The notes under the pieces are model-generated. The model did not search any database, had not been told where the DNA came from, and saw only the letters and a program-made list of their open reading frames with translations. A DNA stretch of 64,000 nucleotides, from positions 434,001 to 498,000 of the forward strand of contig NZ_JADHDA010000004.1 of the NCBI RefSeq assembly GCF_015277735.1, in the 5' to 3' direction. Positions 8,569-15,990 of the stretch are shown one piece after another. The stretch's first letter is position 1, and the number at the start of each line of letters is the position of its first letter. The position numbers and the translations under genes were made by a program. Source of the stretch: Psychrobacter sp. NG254. GTDB taxonomy: Bacteria > Pseudomonadota > Gammaproteobacteria > Pseudomonadales > Moraxellaceae.

Positions 8569-9753
8569 TTAACTGAGCGGATTACTAAGCGATTGATTGA
8601 ATCGCTCGATGACATCGCTATTGAGCTCTTCGATACGGCTTACCCCCATCAATCCCATCGTCGCAGCTATCTCCTGTTGATAAAGAGCCAACAGCTTGTT
8701 CACACCAGCCTCTCCTTGAGCTGCCATGGCATATACCCAAGAGCGCCCTATCAAGACACTGTCTGCCCCAAGTGCTATGGCCTTCACGACATCGACACCA
8801 TTGTGTATGCCACCATCCAATAAAACTTTGGTTTGCTGCCCGACGCTGTTCGCTATGCTCGGCAATTTATCAATGGTAGACGAGACACCATCTAGCTGAC
8901 GGCCGCCATGGTTGGAGACAACAATGCCATCTGCACCTGCGTCGACCGCTGCTTTCGCATCATCTGCATCCATGATGCCTTTAATGACAATATTGCCACT
9001 CCAATTATTACGAAGCCATGCAATATCTTTCCATGTGGCGCTCGGGTCAAACTGGCTTTCTACAAACGCTTTGTATCGATCAAGGTCACTTGCACTCTCA
9101 ACCTTGTGTTTCAGGTTGCCTAAACTATGTGGCTTTCCCAAAATGCCAATATCGAGCAACCATCCTGGCCGCATGAATAACTGTGTTAGATAAGAGACTT
9201 TTCCTTTATTAGAGCCACCTAACATGCCATTTCGATAGTCTCTTAATCGCATACCAGGTAGCGCCAAATCAACCGTGAATACCAGCGTTTTACACCCTGA
9301 TGCAGCAGCACGATGCAACATATCTAGCACAAGTGCCCTATCACGCAGCATATATAGCTGAAACCAAAAAGGCTGGTTGGTCGCACTTTGCACTTCTTCA
9401 GACGAACATATCGCTACGGTAGACAGCGTAAACGGTATGCCATTCTTTTCTGCCGCCCTCGCCGCTTGCACTTCTCCGCGCCTTGCAAACAGTCCAGCCA
9501 TGCCGACAGGTGCTAGTGCCAACGGCATAGACAGAGACTCTCCAAAAAGAGTCGTTGAGGTATCAACGGCTGACACGTCTCGCATGACTCGCTGTCTTAG
9601 CGTATATCTTTTAAAGTCTGCTGTATTCGCTTGCAATGTTTGCTCAGCATTTGCGCCGCCCTCTATGTAATCGAACAAAAAATTAGGCAAGCGTTGTTTG
9701 GCCTGTTTTTTATAATCATTGGTCGTAATAGCCACGACATCATATTTACTCAT
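8569..9753 (-). CDS. lldD: FMN-dependent L-lactate dehydrogenase / alpha-hydroxy-acid oxidoreductase
   Basis: At 394 aa this matches LldD in length. Recognisable blocks in order are FLFDYIEGGANAEQTL at the N-terminus, LALAPVGMAGLFARRGEVQAARA (read as LAPVGMAGLFARRGE), PFWFQLYMLRD, and the active-site block GIVVSNHGGRQLDG, with the catalytic histidine and FMN-phosphate region after residue ~270. The enzyme oxidises L-lactate (or a similar 2-hydroxy acid) to the 2-oxo acid at the inner face of the membrane and passes electrons to quinone. GGAG before the ATG supports the start. Here it precedes a pyruvate-type aldolase gene rather than lldP/lldR/dld, so the physiological substrate could be another hydroxy acid. 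Confidence 0.88.
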   Translation of the reverse strand: MSKYDVVAITTNDYKKQAKQRLPNFLFDYIEGGANAEQTLQANTADFKRYTLRQRVMRDVSAVDTSTTLFGESLSMPLALAPVGMAGLFARRGEVQAARAAEKNGIPFTLSTVAICSSEEVQSATNQPFWFQLYMLRDRALVLDMLHRAAASGCKTLVFTVDLALPGMRLRDYRNGMLGGSNKGKVSYLTQLFMRPGWLLDIGILGKPHSLGNLKHKVESASDLDRYKAFVESQFDPSATWKDIAWLRNNWSGNIVIKGIMDADDAKAAVDAGADGIVVSNHGGRQLDGVSSTIDKLPSIANSVGQQTKVLLDGGIHNGVDVVKAIALGADSVLIGRSWVYAMAAQGEAGVNKLLALYQQEIAATMGLMGVSRIEELNSDVIERFNQSLSNPLS

Positions 9754-9874
9754 TGTTTTTCTCCAAAGCTACTTCTAAAGCCTGCTACCTTTAAAGCCAG
9801 CCATATTCAAAATCAGCCACGTAGTGAGCATTGCAGATTCAAATAATGAACTGCAATGCCAAGTATTTGCGCTG

Positions 9875-11059
9875 TTATTTTTTATCTTTGAGAAATTCAA
9901 TCATGATGTCATTCACTGCTTCAGGCTGCTCTTGTTGCACCCAGTGTCCTGCGCCTTTGACAAAGTGAATCTCTAGCTGCGCGATACTCGCCTTCATCGC
10001 TTCAAAGTTGCCATAGCTTTGATACGGCCCCCAGTCTTTTTCGCCTGCTATAAATACCACGGGCACATCGATAGATTTACCACTGAAGGTTTTTATCGCA
10101 TGGAAATATTTTGGATTGGTGGCACAGCGATAAGAATTCATAGTGCCTTGGAATTGCGTGCGGGTGAATTCGTCAGAGAATACTTTTAGCTCATTATCGG
10201 GTAACCATTCACAGGCATCTATTTGCGCTTGGGTTGGCATAAACTCCATGACTTGCTCAGGCATGCTTTTATCCAGATCCATCACATAGTATTTTGGAAT
10301 TTTAGAAAACTCTTCAAGCGTTTTAGCTTGTAGATTGTGCGGATTGTTCTCTTGCCAATCGCCACTCTTGGCATGATTGTATGCTCGCATAAAATCATGA
10401 ATTCCCTGAGGTGCATTCATAATTTCATCGTTAGCATGAGGCGAGGCAAAATACATCTGATAGTGTTTGCGGGGTGGTACTAAAGAGCCTAGCTGCTCTT
10501 CCATACTTTTGGTCAAGGTTGGATCATAGTTTGTGGCATCTTTTGGTAGATTGGCTGAATTAAATGGAAATTGTGGCGTGCCTGACCAAGGTGTACTCAT
10601 GATGATTAGAGACTTGAAAATATCAGGACGGATAAAACTACATAAAGCTGCCGCAGGAGAACCAAAGTCATGGCCTGCAACGGCTGCGACTGATTTATAG
10701 CCTAATGCATATACCAGCCCAATCATGTCTTGCACGTTATTGTATAAACTAAACTGGTCAAGATTACAGTCGAAACCTGTTTCCCACCCTGTCGTTCTGC
10801 CACTACCGCGTAAGTCAGGCGCAATTACGTGAAAGCCTTGGTCAGCAAAAGGCACCAGCTGCTTGCGCCAGCTATAGGCCAGCTCTGGATGACCATGCAA
10901 AAGCAGCACAACTGGTCGGCTTCCTTTCTCAGACTCTGTTTCTTCAAACCCTGCTTCTAAAATATGAACATTCAAGCCGTTATTGTTATCAACAAAACGC
11001 GATCTGATTTTTGGATCAAGCTTATCGGTACCATAAGCATTTTGATTACTATTCATCAT
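9875..11059 (-). CDS. alpha/beta hydrolase, epoxide-hydrolase-like
   Basis: This is a soluble alpha/beta hydrolase of 394 residues, longer than the usual 290-330 because of a large lid region (~residues 160-300). The oxyanion motif HGHPELAYSWR near residue 54 is the HGxP form of epoxide hydrolases, followed by HVIAPDLRGSGRT. The nucleophile lies in GHDFGSPAA near residue 128, and the catalytic histidine is in GAGHWVQQEQPE near the C-terminus. Tyrosines in the lid could activate an epoxide, but which ones cannot be fixed by eye. The gene is followed by 120 bp without a partner and has two dyad sequences upstream that look like operators. Fluoroacetate or haloalkane dehalogenase activity is the main alternative. 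Confidence 0.82.
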   Translation of the reverse strand: MMNSNQNAYGTDKLDPKIRSRFVDNNNGLNVHILEAGFEETESEKGSRPVVLLLHGHPELAYSWRKQLVPFADQGFHVIAPDLRGSGRTTGWETGFDCNLDQFSLYNNVQDMIGLVYALGYKSVAAVAGHDFGSPAAALCSFIRPDIFKSLIIMSTPWSGTPQFPFNSANLPKDATNYDPTLTKSMEEQLGSLVPPRKHYQMYFASPHANDEIMNAPQGIHDFMRAYNHAKSGDWQENNPHNLQAKTLEEFSKIPKYYVMDLDKSMPEQVMEFMPTQAQIDACEWLPDNELKVFSDEFTRTQFQGTMNSYRCATNPKYFHAIKTFSGKSIDVPVVFIAGEKDWGPYQSYGNFEAMKASIAQLEIHFVKGAGHWVQQEQPEAVNDIMIEFLKDKK

Positions 11060-11098
11060 TCATCCCTGATTAATTCATTTAATGATAAGTTAAGGTTT

Positions 11099-11172
11099 GT
11101 CGTTGACGACATTCCTTGCTTACAGACTATAATTTCATAACAGCGCTTAGAAGTTTGTCGCGCACACGACAA
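11099..11172 (-). promoter_or_regulatory. paired dyad operators upstream of the epoxide-hydrolase-like gene
   Basis: Two related inverted repeats lie 40-115 bases upstream of the start codon: TGTCGT-TG-ACGACA at 11099-11112 and TTGTCG-CGCACA-CGACAA at 11155-11172. Both have the form TTTGTCG-N(4-6)-CGACA followed by ATTCC, with centres ~58 bp apart. A possible -10 element lies between them. This arrangement suggests a dimeric repressor or activator binding twice, but no regulator gene is adjacent. Confidence 0.5.
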
Positions 11173-11331
11173 TTCCTCAATAAATGAGAGATAAATACGT
11201 TTAGGAGCTGGAAATAAGACTATGAATGATGCTTTTATTGTTTTTCAGGTTTGTTCTTAGAAAATAAAATACGGTCAATGCTGAAATCCTAAATACGATC
11301 CCCAAAATTATAGTTTCGATCACTGTATCCA

Positions 11332-11619
11332 TCTCAAGAATAGTAGCTAGCCCTCCTGTTGTCTTTCGCTGAATATCAAGCGAGAGAAGGCTCTACTTAA
11401 TTACTTAGGTACTCACTGTTGGTATTTTCGGTCTAAACTAATAATAGAGCGCAGGTAAAAATACTGTGAAAATACAGTGCCTAAATACGTGTTAAATTTT
11501 ATTCGATTAGAATTTAAATTGTGTTTATTCAATCGTCTAATATCTGTAGACCGATAATATAGGCACATGTAAGATATTGTCATAACAAGGTGTCTAGTCG
11601 ATCGACATGGTAAAGATTA
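11332..11619. repeat. diverged ~290-bp direct repeat, copy A
   Basis: This intergenic stretch matches 21163-21457 in the same orientation by eye: roughly three quarters identical in the core (about 11454-11535 against 21286-21367) and weaker outside. Shared blocks include GTGTTAAATTTTATT, AATTTAAATTGTG, GATATNGTCATAAC and GACATGGTA-GATTA at the end that touches the SDR gene stop. On the minus strand both copies carry AGGAGGGC, like a strong ribosome-binding site. In this copy it precedes a 43-codon frame (11333 downward) with one hydrophobic segment, which I do not call as a gene. The remainder of 11060-11331 holds the operators above and the promoter of the hydrolase. Confidence 0.65.
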
Positions 11620-12420
11620 TCGTAGCTCGCCTTTAAAGCGTCTACTCACCTGACGCAAGTACAAAGCTGGCGCGATACGCCACAGTAAACTACCAAAGCG
11701 CGAGAGTGGGTCTGGCAATATCCAACGTTTGCGCCGCTGCAAACCTTGATCGATCCGTTCGGCCATCCATTCAGCACTACGCATATTACCGATCATTGAG
11801 CGTGGATGCTTTGCGATACTGCCATCACGGTCGAGCGCGTGGTTCTCGATAGGTGTATCAAGAAAGCTGGGATAGACCATAAGGATATGTATACCCTCAG
11901 ATTCTAGCTCCAAGCGCAGTACTTCAAAGAACTGTGTCAGCGCACCTTTTGCCGCACAATATGCTGCCCGTCCAGGAACTGGCATCCAGCCAGCCATTGA
12001 GCCGATACAGATAATTTGACCTTTAGATTCTCGTAGCATCGGTAGCGCAGCCATAGTCAGCTCCACTGCCCCCTGCCAATCTACCGCCATTACTTTGCGG
12101 AACACCGCAGGATCAGTCTGATACGCTGGTGATCGATGGGTAATCCCAGCATTATTCACCAATAGATCAAGACGGCCAAAGCGTTCGCTAACTTGCTCAA
12201 TAAGGACAGCAATATCATCGATTTGAGTGATATCAGTGACGACTGTTATGACTCTAGCAGAATCTTCTAACTCACGAGCGCGTGCAGTCAGCGCTTGCTC
12301 ATCTATATCAGCCAGTACTAAGTGATGCCCAGCGTCATACCAGTGCCGTGCCATCGCCCAACCAAGTCCTGATGCAGCACCAGTGATTAAAGTAACATTT
12401 ATTGATGACATTGATGGCAT
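11617..12420 (-). CDS. short-chain dehydrogenase/reductase (SDR family)
   Basis: This classical NAD(P)-dependent SDR has 267 residues. The cofactor motif TGAASGLG is near residue 14, NNAG near 96, the catalytic serine is in CIGSMAG, and Tyr-x3-Lys is in AAYCAAKGA near 160-165. The C-terminus is basic (LRQVSRRFKGELR), as in SDRs that act near the membrane on lipophilic alcohols or ketones. It is the last gene of a minus-strand operon (flavin monooxygenase, BASS carrier, epimerase-like SDR, this SDR), 17 bp after the previous stop. It probably reduces or oxidises an intermediate of the same unknown pathway. Confidence 0.9.
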   Translation of the reverse strand: MPSMSSINVTLITGAASGLGWAMARHWYDAGHHLVLADIDEQALTARARELEDSARVITVVTDITQIDDIAVLIEQVSERFGRLDLLVNNAGITHRSPAYQTDPAVFRKVMAVDWQGAVELTMAALPMLRESKGQIICIGSMAGWMPVPGRAAYCAAKGALTQFFEVLRLELESEGIHILMVYPSFLDTPIENHALDRDGSIAKHPRSMIGNMRSAEWMAERIDQGLQRRKRWILPDPLSRFGSLLWRIAPALYLRQVSRRFKGELR

Positions 12421-12437
12421 CGATGATTATCTCCCTA

Positions 12438-13400
12438 TCAAGGTTTACGCAATCCATTACATTCGATGAAGTACTCAAAGGTTTCGGCAGACGTTTTTGC
12501 CAAAGAGTAACCAAACTCTTCTTTGAGTCGCCTGTTACTCAGTACTGGGCGATAACGCAAAAAATTAACCTGCTCTGGCCCTGTTGGCTTACCACCCCAC
12601 TTTGCCACTTGTAAGCCAGCTTTAACCAAACCCACTGGCAGGGTCAACAGTGGCTTATTAAGTCGGTTTGCGATATCCCTCATCGTCAGTGCGCCATCGC
12701 CTGCCATGTTATAGATACCAGATTTATCCTCGCGAATCCCCATTTCCATAGCGCCGATCACGTCTTGATCCCAAATAAACACAAAAGGCGACTCACTACC
12801 TTTGAGCGCAAGCACGCGCGGTGCCATAAACAGACTGGCAATTTGATTGCGCGTATCAGCGCCTAGTACTGTGCCAGGTCGAAAAATCAGCTGCTGTAAT
12901 TGTGGATGCTGCTCGCGGAATTCTGCAAGCATTTCCTCGACTTGTCTTTTGTGATCCGAGTAGGCAAACTCAGGATTACCGCGTAGTGCATCTTGCTCAT
13001 CAATCCATTCAGGATTGTCAGCATGATAGCCGTAGGCAGCACCCGAACTGGTGAGCGTTATATGTGCAATATTTGCTTTGATGCAGCAATCGAGTACGTT
13101 GCGCGTGCCATTGACATCGATATCATAGTCACGAGCACAATCTTTTGATGCTTGTAAGATAGATGCGAGATGCACGACATGGGTGATATCCTCTTCTTTT
13201 AGTAGCGCTGCCAAACTCTCATCACGCACATCTAATACGTGAATTGGAAAGTCTAGGTCATCGCGCTTGCGAATATCTGTGCCTACTACATGATAATGAG
13301 CAGCCAGACGATTGCCCAACTGATGGCCGATGTAACCTGCAGCACCAGTGATTAATATACGTTTATTCACTATGCTTTTATTTATTGCGCTTTTATTCAT
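12438..13400 (-). CDS. NAD-dependent epimerase/dehydratase family protein (extended SDR)
   Basis: This is a 320-residue extended SDR. The NAD-binding motif ITGAAGYIG is near residue 17, a serine-rich active-site strand ITLTSSGAAYG lies near 115, and the Tyr-x3-Lys pair is in AYSDHKRQ near 152. The family acts on nucleotide sugars, hydroxysteroids or other lipophilic alcohols; here the neighbours (flavin monooxygenase, bile-acid-type carrier, second SDR) fit a small lipophilic substrate better than a sugar nucleotide. The gene overlaps the start of the upstream carrier gene by 8 bp on the same strand, so translation is probably coupled. The N-terminus has two possible ATGs (MNKSAINKSIVNK); the longer one is kept. 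Confidence 0.85.
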   Translation of the reverse strand: MNKSAINKSIVNKRILITGAAGYIGHQLGNRLAAHYHVVGTDIRKRDDLDFPIHVLDVRDESLAALLKEEDITHVVHLASILQASKDCARDYDIDVNGTRNVLDCCIKANIAHITLTSSGAAYGYHADNPEWIDEQDALRGNPEFAYSDHKRQVEEMLAEFREQHPQLQQLIFRPGTVLGADTRNQIASLFMAPRVLALKGSESPFVFIWDQDVIGAMEMGIREDKSGIYNMAGDGALTMRDIANRLNKPLLTLPVGLVKAGLQVAKWGGKPTGPEQVNFLRYRPVLSNRRLKEEFGYSLAKTSAETFEYFIECNGLRKP

Positions 13401-14280
13401 AGGGTATCCGTGCCCAAATTTGTGAAAGTGTCAGTCCTGACACCAAATGCCATACACCCCAGAACGCCGTGATCAGCATCATGCCACCTGCCTCTGGGAA
13501 AAAAGTAAATAAAATAACCAATCCTAGCCCTGAGTTTTGTATTCCTACTTCTAAAGTCACCGCACGCCGATCCGCGACTGGCAACTTGAGCATCAGCCCC
13601 ATGCCATAACCTAACGAAAGCGCCAATAAATTATGGCCAACGACCAGCCAAAAAAAGCTATGAAAACGCTCTAAAAATAGCGCGAAATTGCTAGAAAAAG
13701 CAATCGCCACAAAAGCCATCAGCACGAGTAGGGAGAAAATACGTAGCGGTTTTTGGATACGTACGACCAGATCTGGCAAGCGTCGCCCCGTTACCATCCC
13801 TAGCACTAAAGGTAACGCTAACACTAATAGAACCAGTATCAGAATACTACTAGGCTCAATCGTTATCTTTGTCAGATACTCACGCGTGTGTGGGTTAAGC
13901 CAACCATAAAAAGCAAAATTGACTGGTGTTAATATAGCAGCAGCGAGACTTGATACTGCAGTCATACTGACTGACACCGCGACATTACCGCGTGCCAGCC
14001 AAGTCATAATGTTGGAAAAACTACCACCTGGGCAAGACGCTACCAAAATCATTCCTAGCGCCAACTCGGGATCGACATTCAACGCCCACGTAAACAGACA
14101 CGTGGCTAGGGGCAATAGAAAGAATTGAGCAAACAGACCCGCTATCGGCGCAATGGGAGACAAAACGACACGCTTAAAATCTTCGAGACGTAAACTCAAT
14201 GACACGCCAAACATCATCAGCGCCAAGATGAGATTGAGTAGAATCAAGCTCCGTGGCTCAAACGCCACTGCCGCTATCAT
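13393..14280 (-). CDS. bile acid:sodium symporter (BASS) family transporter
   Basis: This integral inner-membrane protein has 295 residues and about nine or ten hydrophobic segments. The family hallmark is present near residue 80: GMILVASCPGGSFSNIMTW followed by ARGNVAVSVSMTAVSS, the crossover region that binds sodium and substrate. A second conserved block, GIQNSGLGLVILF, lies near 245. BASS carriers move bile acids, pantoate, pyruvate or other organic anions with Na+. The gene overlaps the flavin monooxygenase by 4 bp (ATGA) and the epimerase-like gene by 8 bp. In this operon it likely imports, or exports, the carboxylate handled by the three enzymes. Confidence 0.9.
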   Translation of the reverse strand: MIAAVAFEPRSLILLNLILALMMFGVSLSLRLEDFKRVVLSPIAPIAGLFAQFFLLPLATCLFTWALNVDPELALGMILVASCPGGSFSNIMTWLARGNVAVSVSMTAVSSLAAAILTPVNFAFYGWLNPHTREYLTKITIEPSSILILVLLVLALPLVLGMVTGRRLPDLVVRIQKPLRIFSLLVLMAFVAIAFSSNFALFLERFHSFFWLVVGHNLLALSLGYGMGLMLKLPVADRRAVTLEVGIQNSGLGLVILFTFFPEAGGMMLITAFWGVWHLVSGLTLSQIWARIPYE

Positions 14281-15593
14281 ACCTCTGATGCCAATACAGG
14301 CTGTTCTGTTTCGAGCTCAGCGATATGCTTGGACAGCGTCTCTAAGTATTCATCTTTGTTCACGTAATATGCCATACGTGCAAGCTTAATATAATCATAA
14401 CCACCATCAAGTGTCTTGCCAGCTCGCTTACGTTTCACTTTATTGAACTGTTTAACGGCTGCTGTATTTTGCTGACGCTGCTGAATATATAATGCGACAA
14501 GCCGTGCTTGTTGATTTCGACCCTCCCAGCCCAACCCTGCTGCCTCCACCATACCCATCATGAATAAATTATCATGCTCAGGATGAAAGACATTCATATA
14601 AAGCTGCGGAGCATCTTGATTAGCAGGCCAATTAAGCTGAGCGCGCTCAATGAATGGATAATCAAGCAGGTATCCTGTGGCCATAAGAATCAAATCATAA
14701 TCCTGACTTTCACCATCACTAAAGCTCACCGTATGCCCATCGATGCGGCGAATATCACGGCGCGCCTTAATATCGCCGTGACCCAAATGATGCAGCACTA
14801 ATGAGTTGACCACAGGGTGTGATTCATACATGCGATAGTTTGGGTTTGGCAGTCCATAATCAGAAGGTTTACCAATGATCATACGAATCATCGCTGCATC
14901 CATGCGCTGCTTGACTGGACGCGGTAACTTTAGTTTTCCGCCTAGTGTGTCAATCGGTTGACCCTTGATAAATTTGGGAAGAAAGTAGTAGCCGCGGCGC
15001 AGACTGATATCTACCGACTTGGCATAATGTACCGCATCAACAGCGATATCAGCGCCCGAGTTACCACAGCCAACGATCAACACATGTTTGTCTTTAAACA
15101 CTGACGGGCTACGATATTCAGAGGAGTGCATCAACGTGCCTGCAAACGTACCTGGCAAACTTGGCATATTGGGGGTATGCAAAGTACCATTTGCCATGAG
15201 CACACCATCAAACAGTCGCGATTGCTTTTGACCATTGCACTCGCTAACTAAGCGCCAGCCGTCCCCTTCAGGCACCGTGCTGACCACGCGCGTGGAGAAT
15301 TCATAGTGTGATTTTAGATTGAACGTATCTGAAAAGTCGCGGAAGTATTGACGGAGCTGGGTATGATGAGGATACGCCGCGACTGAGTCACTCATAGGAA
15401 ACTCTTTGAACTCCGTCATACGCTTGGACGAAATCAAATGGGCACTTTCATACATGGTGCTATGCGGATTGTCGATATCCCATAGTCCCCCTACATCTGT
15501 GTGTAGCTCAAAGCCGACAAAAGGAATATTGAGTTTTTGCAAATTTCGGGCTGCAGCGAGCCCCATTGGACCTGCTCCAATTACTGCGTACAT
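14277..15593 (-). CDS. flavin-containing monooxygenase (class B, FMO/BVMO type)
   Basis: This NADPH- and FAD-dependent monooxygenase is ~438 aa from the chosen start. The FAD motif GAGPMG starts at residue 6, the NADP motif VGCGNSGADIA is near 170, and between them is the fingerprint F-x-G-x3-H-x3-Y (FAGTLMHSSEY). It ends in Y rather than the W of Baeyer-Villiger enzymes, so it is FMO-like. AAGGTGG five bases before the ATG at 15593 favours it over an ATG nine codons upstream, and it puts the FAD motif at the expected place. First gene of a tightly overlapping operon with a BASS carrier and two SDR enzymes. N- or S-oxygenation, or lipophilic ketone oxidation, are all possible; the substrate is unknown. 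Confidence 0.9.
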   Translation of the reverse strand: MYAVIGAGPMGLAAARNLQKLNIPFVGFELHTDVGGLWDIDNPHSTMYESAHLISSKRMTEFKEFPMSDSVAAYPHHTQLRQYFRDFSDTFNLKSHYEFSTRVVSTVPEGDGWRLVSECNGQKQSRLFDGVLMANGTLHTPNMPSLPGTFAGTLMHSSEYRSPSVFKDKHVLIVGCGNSGADIAVDAVHYAKSVDISLRRGYYFLPKFIKGQPIDTLGGKLKLPRPVKQRMDAAMIRMIIGKPSDYGLPNPNYRMYESHPVVNSLVLHHLGHGDIKARRDIRRIDGHTVSFSDGESQDYDLILMATGYLLDYPFIERAQLNWPANQDAPQLYMNVFHPEHDNLFMMGMVEAAGLGWEGRNQQARLVALYIQQRQQNTAAVKQFNKVKRKRAGKTLDGGYDYIKLARMAYYVNKDEYLETLSKHIAELETEQPVLASEV

Positions 15594-15751
15594 AAGCGCC
15601 ACCTTAAAAATCCATTTCAATTATATAAATCAGTCAATTCCGTTTGACTGCCCCTTTGGTGGGCGATACCAGCATACTCCACGCCCATGATAAAACAATA
15701 GCATACATTGATACATGAACTGGCTCAAATGAATAAATTGTCCACACAAAC

Positions 15752-15766
15752 TACCTATAATAGGTA
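15752..15766. promoter_or_regulatory. 15-bp perfect palindrome in the FMO/TonB intergenic region
   Basis: TACCTAT-A-ATAGGTA is a perfect dyad about 160 bp upstream of the monooxygenase start, between two divergent transcription units. It contains a TATAAT-like core, so it may be an operator overlapping a promoter. No regulator gene is adjacent. Confidence 0.35.
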
Positions 15767-15940
15767 AACCCATCCTCTGCTTTATACTTCTTTTTTACTG
15801 ATCCTAAAGAGCCCACCCTACGCCCAAATGTAGCAGCACTGTCATATTTATAGATGATGCTATTGGCACCTTATCAAGCGACAGCGGTACTTTACTCAAA
15901 AAAAGTATATTTAAAATTGATTCAGCAATTCATTGTAATA

Positions 15941-15965
15941 GAAATGATTATCATTATAATAAGCA
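15941..15965 (+). promoter_or_regulatory. Fur box upstream of the TonB-dependent receptor
   Basis: GAAATGATTATCATTATAAT with flanking AATAGC-like bases is close to the 19-bp Fur consensus GATAATGATAATCATTATC. It lies ~30-50 bases upstream of the receptor start, where bound Fur-Fe2+ would block transcription under iron sufficiency. The rest of 15594-15940 shows only the palindrome above and AT-rich promoter-like sequence. Confidence 0.8.
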
Positions 15966-15990
15966 TTTAACTTACATGCTGGAAATATTC

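Noticed and set aside
11200..11333. 43-codon frame with one hydrophobic segment after repeat copy A
   Set aside because: Protein-like and preceded by AGGAGG at long spacing, but copy B has a stop in the equivalent frame, so coding is not supported.
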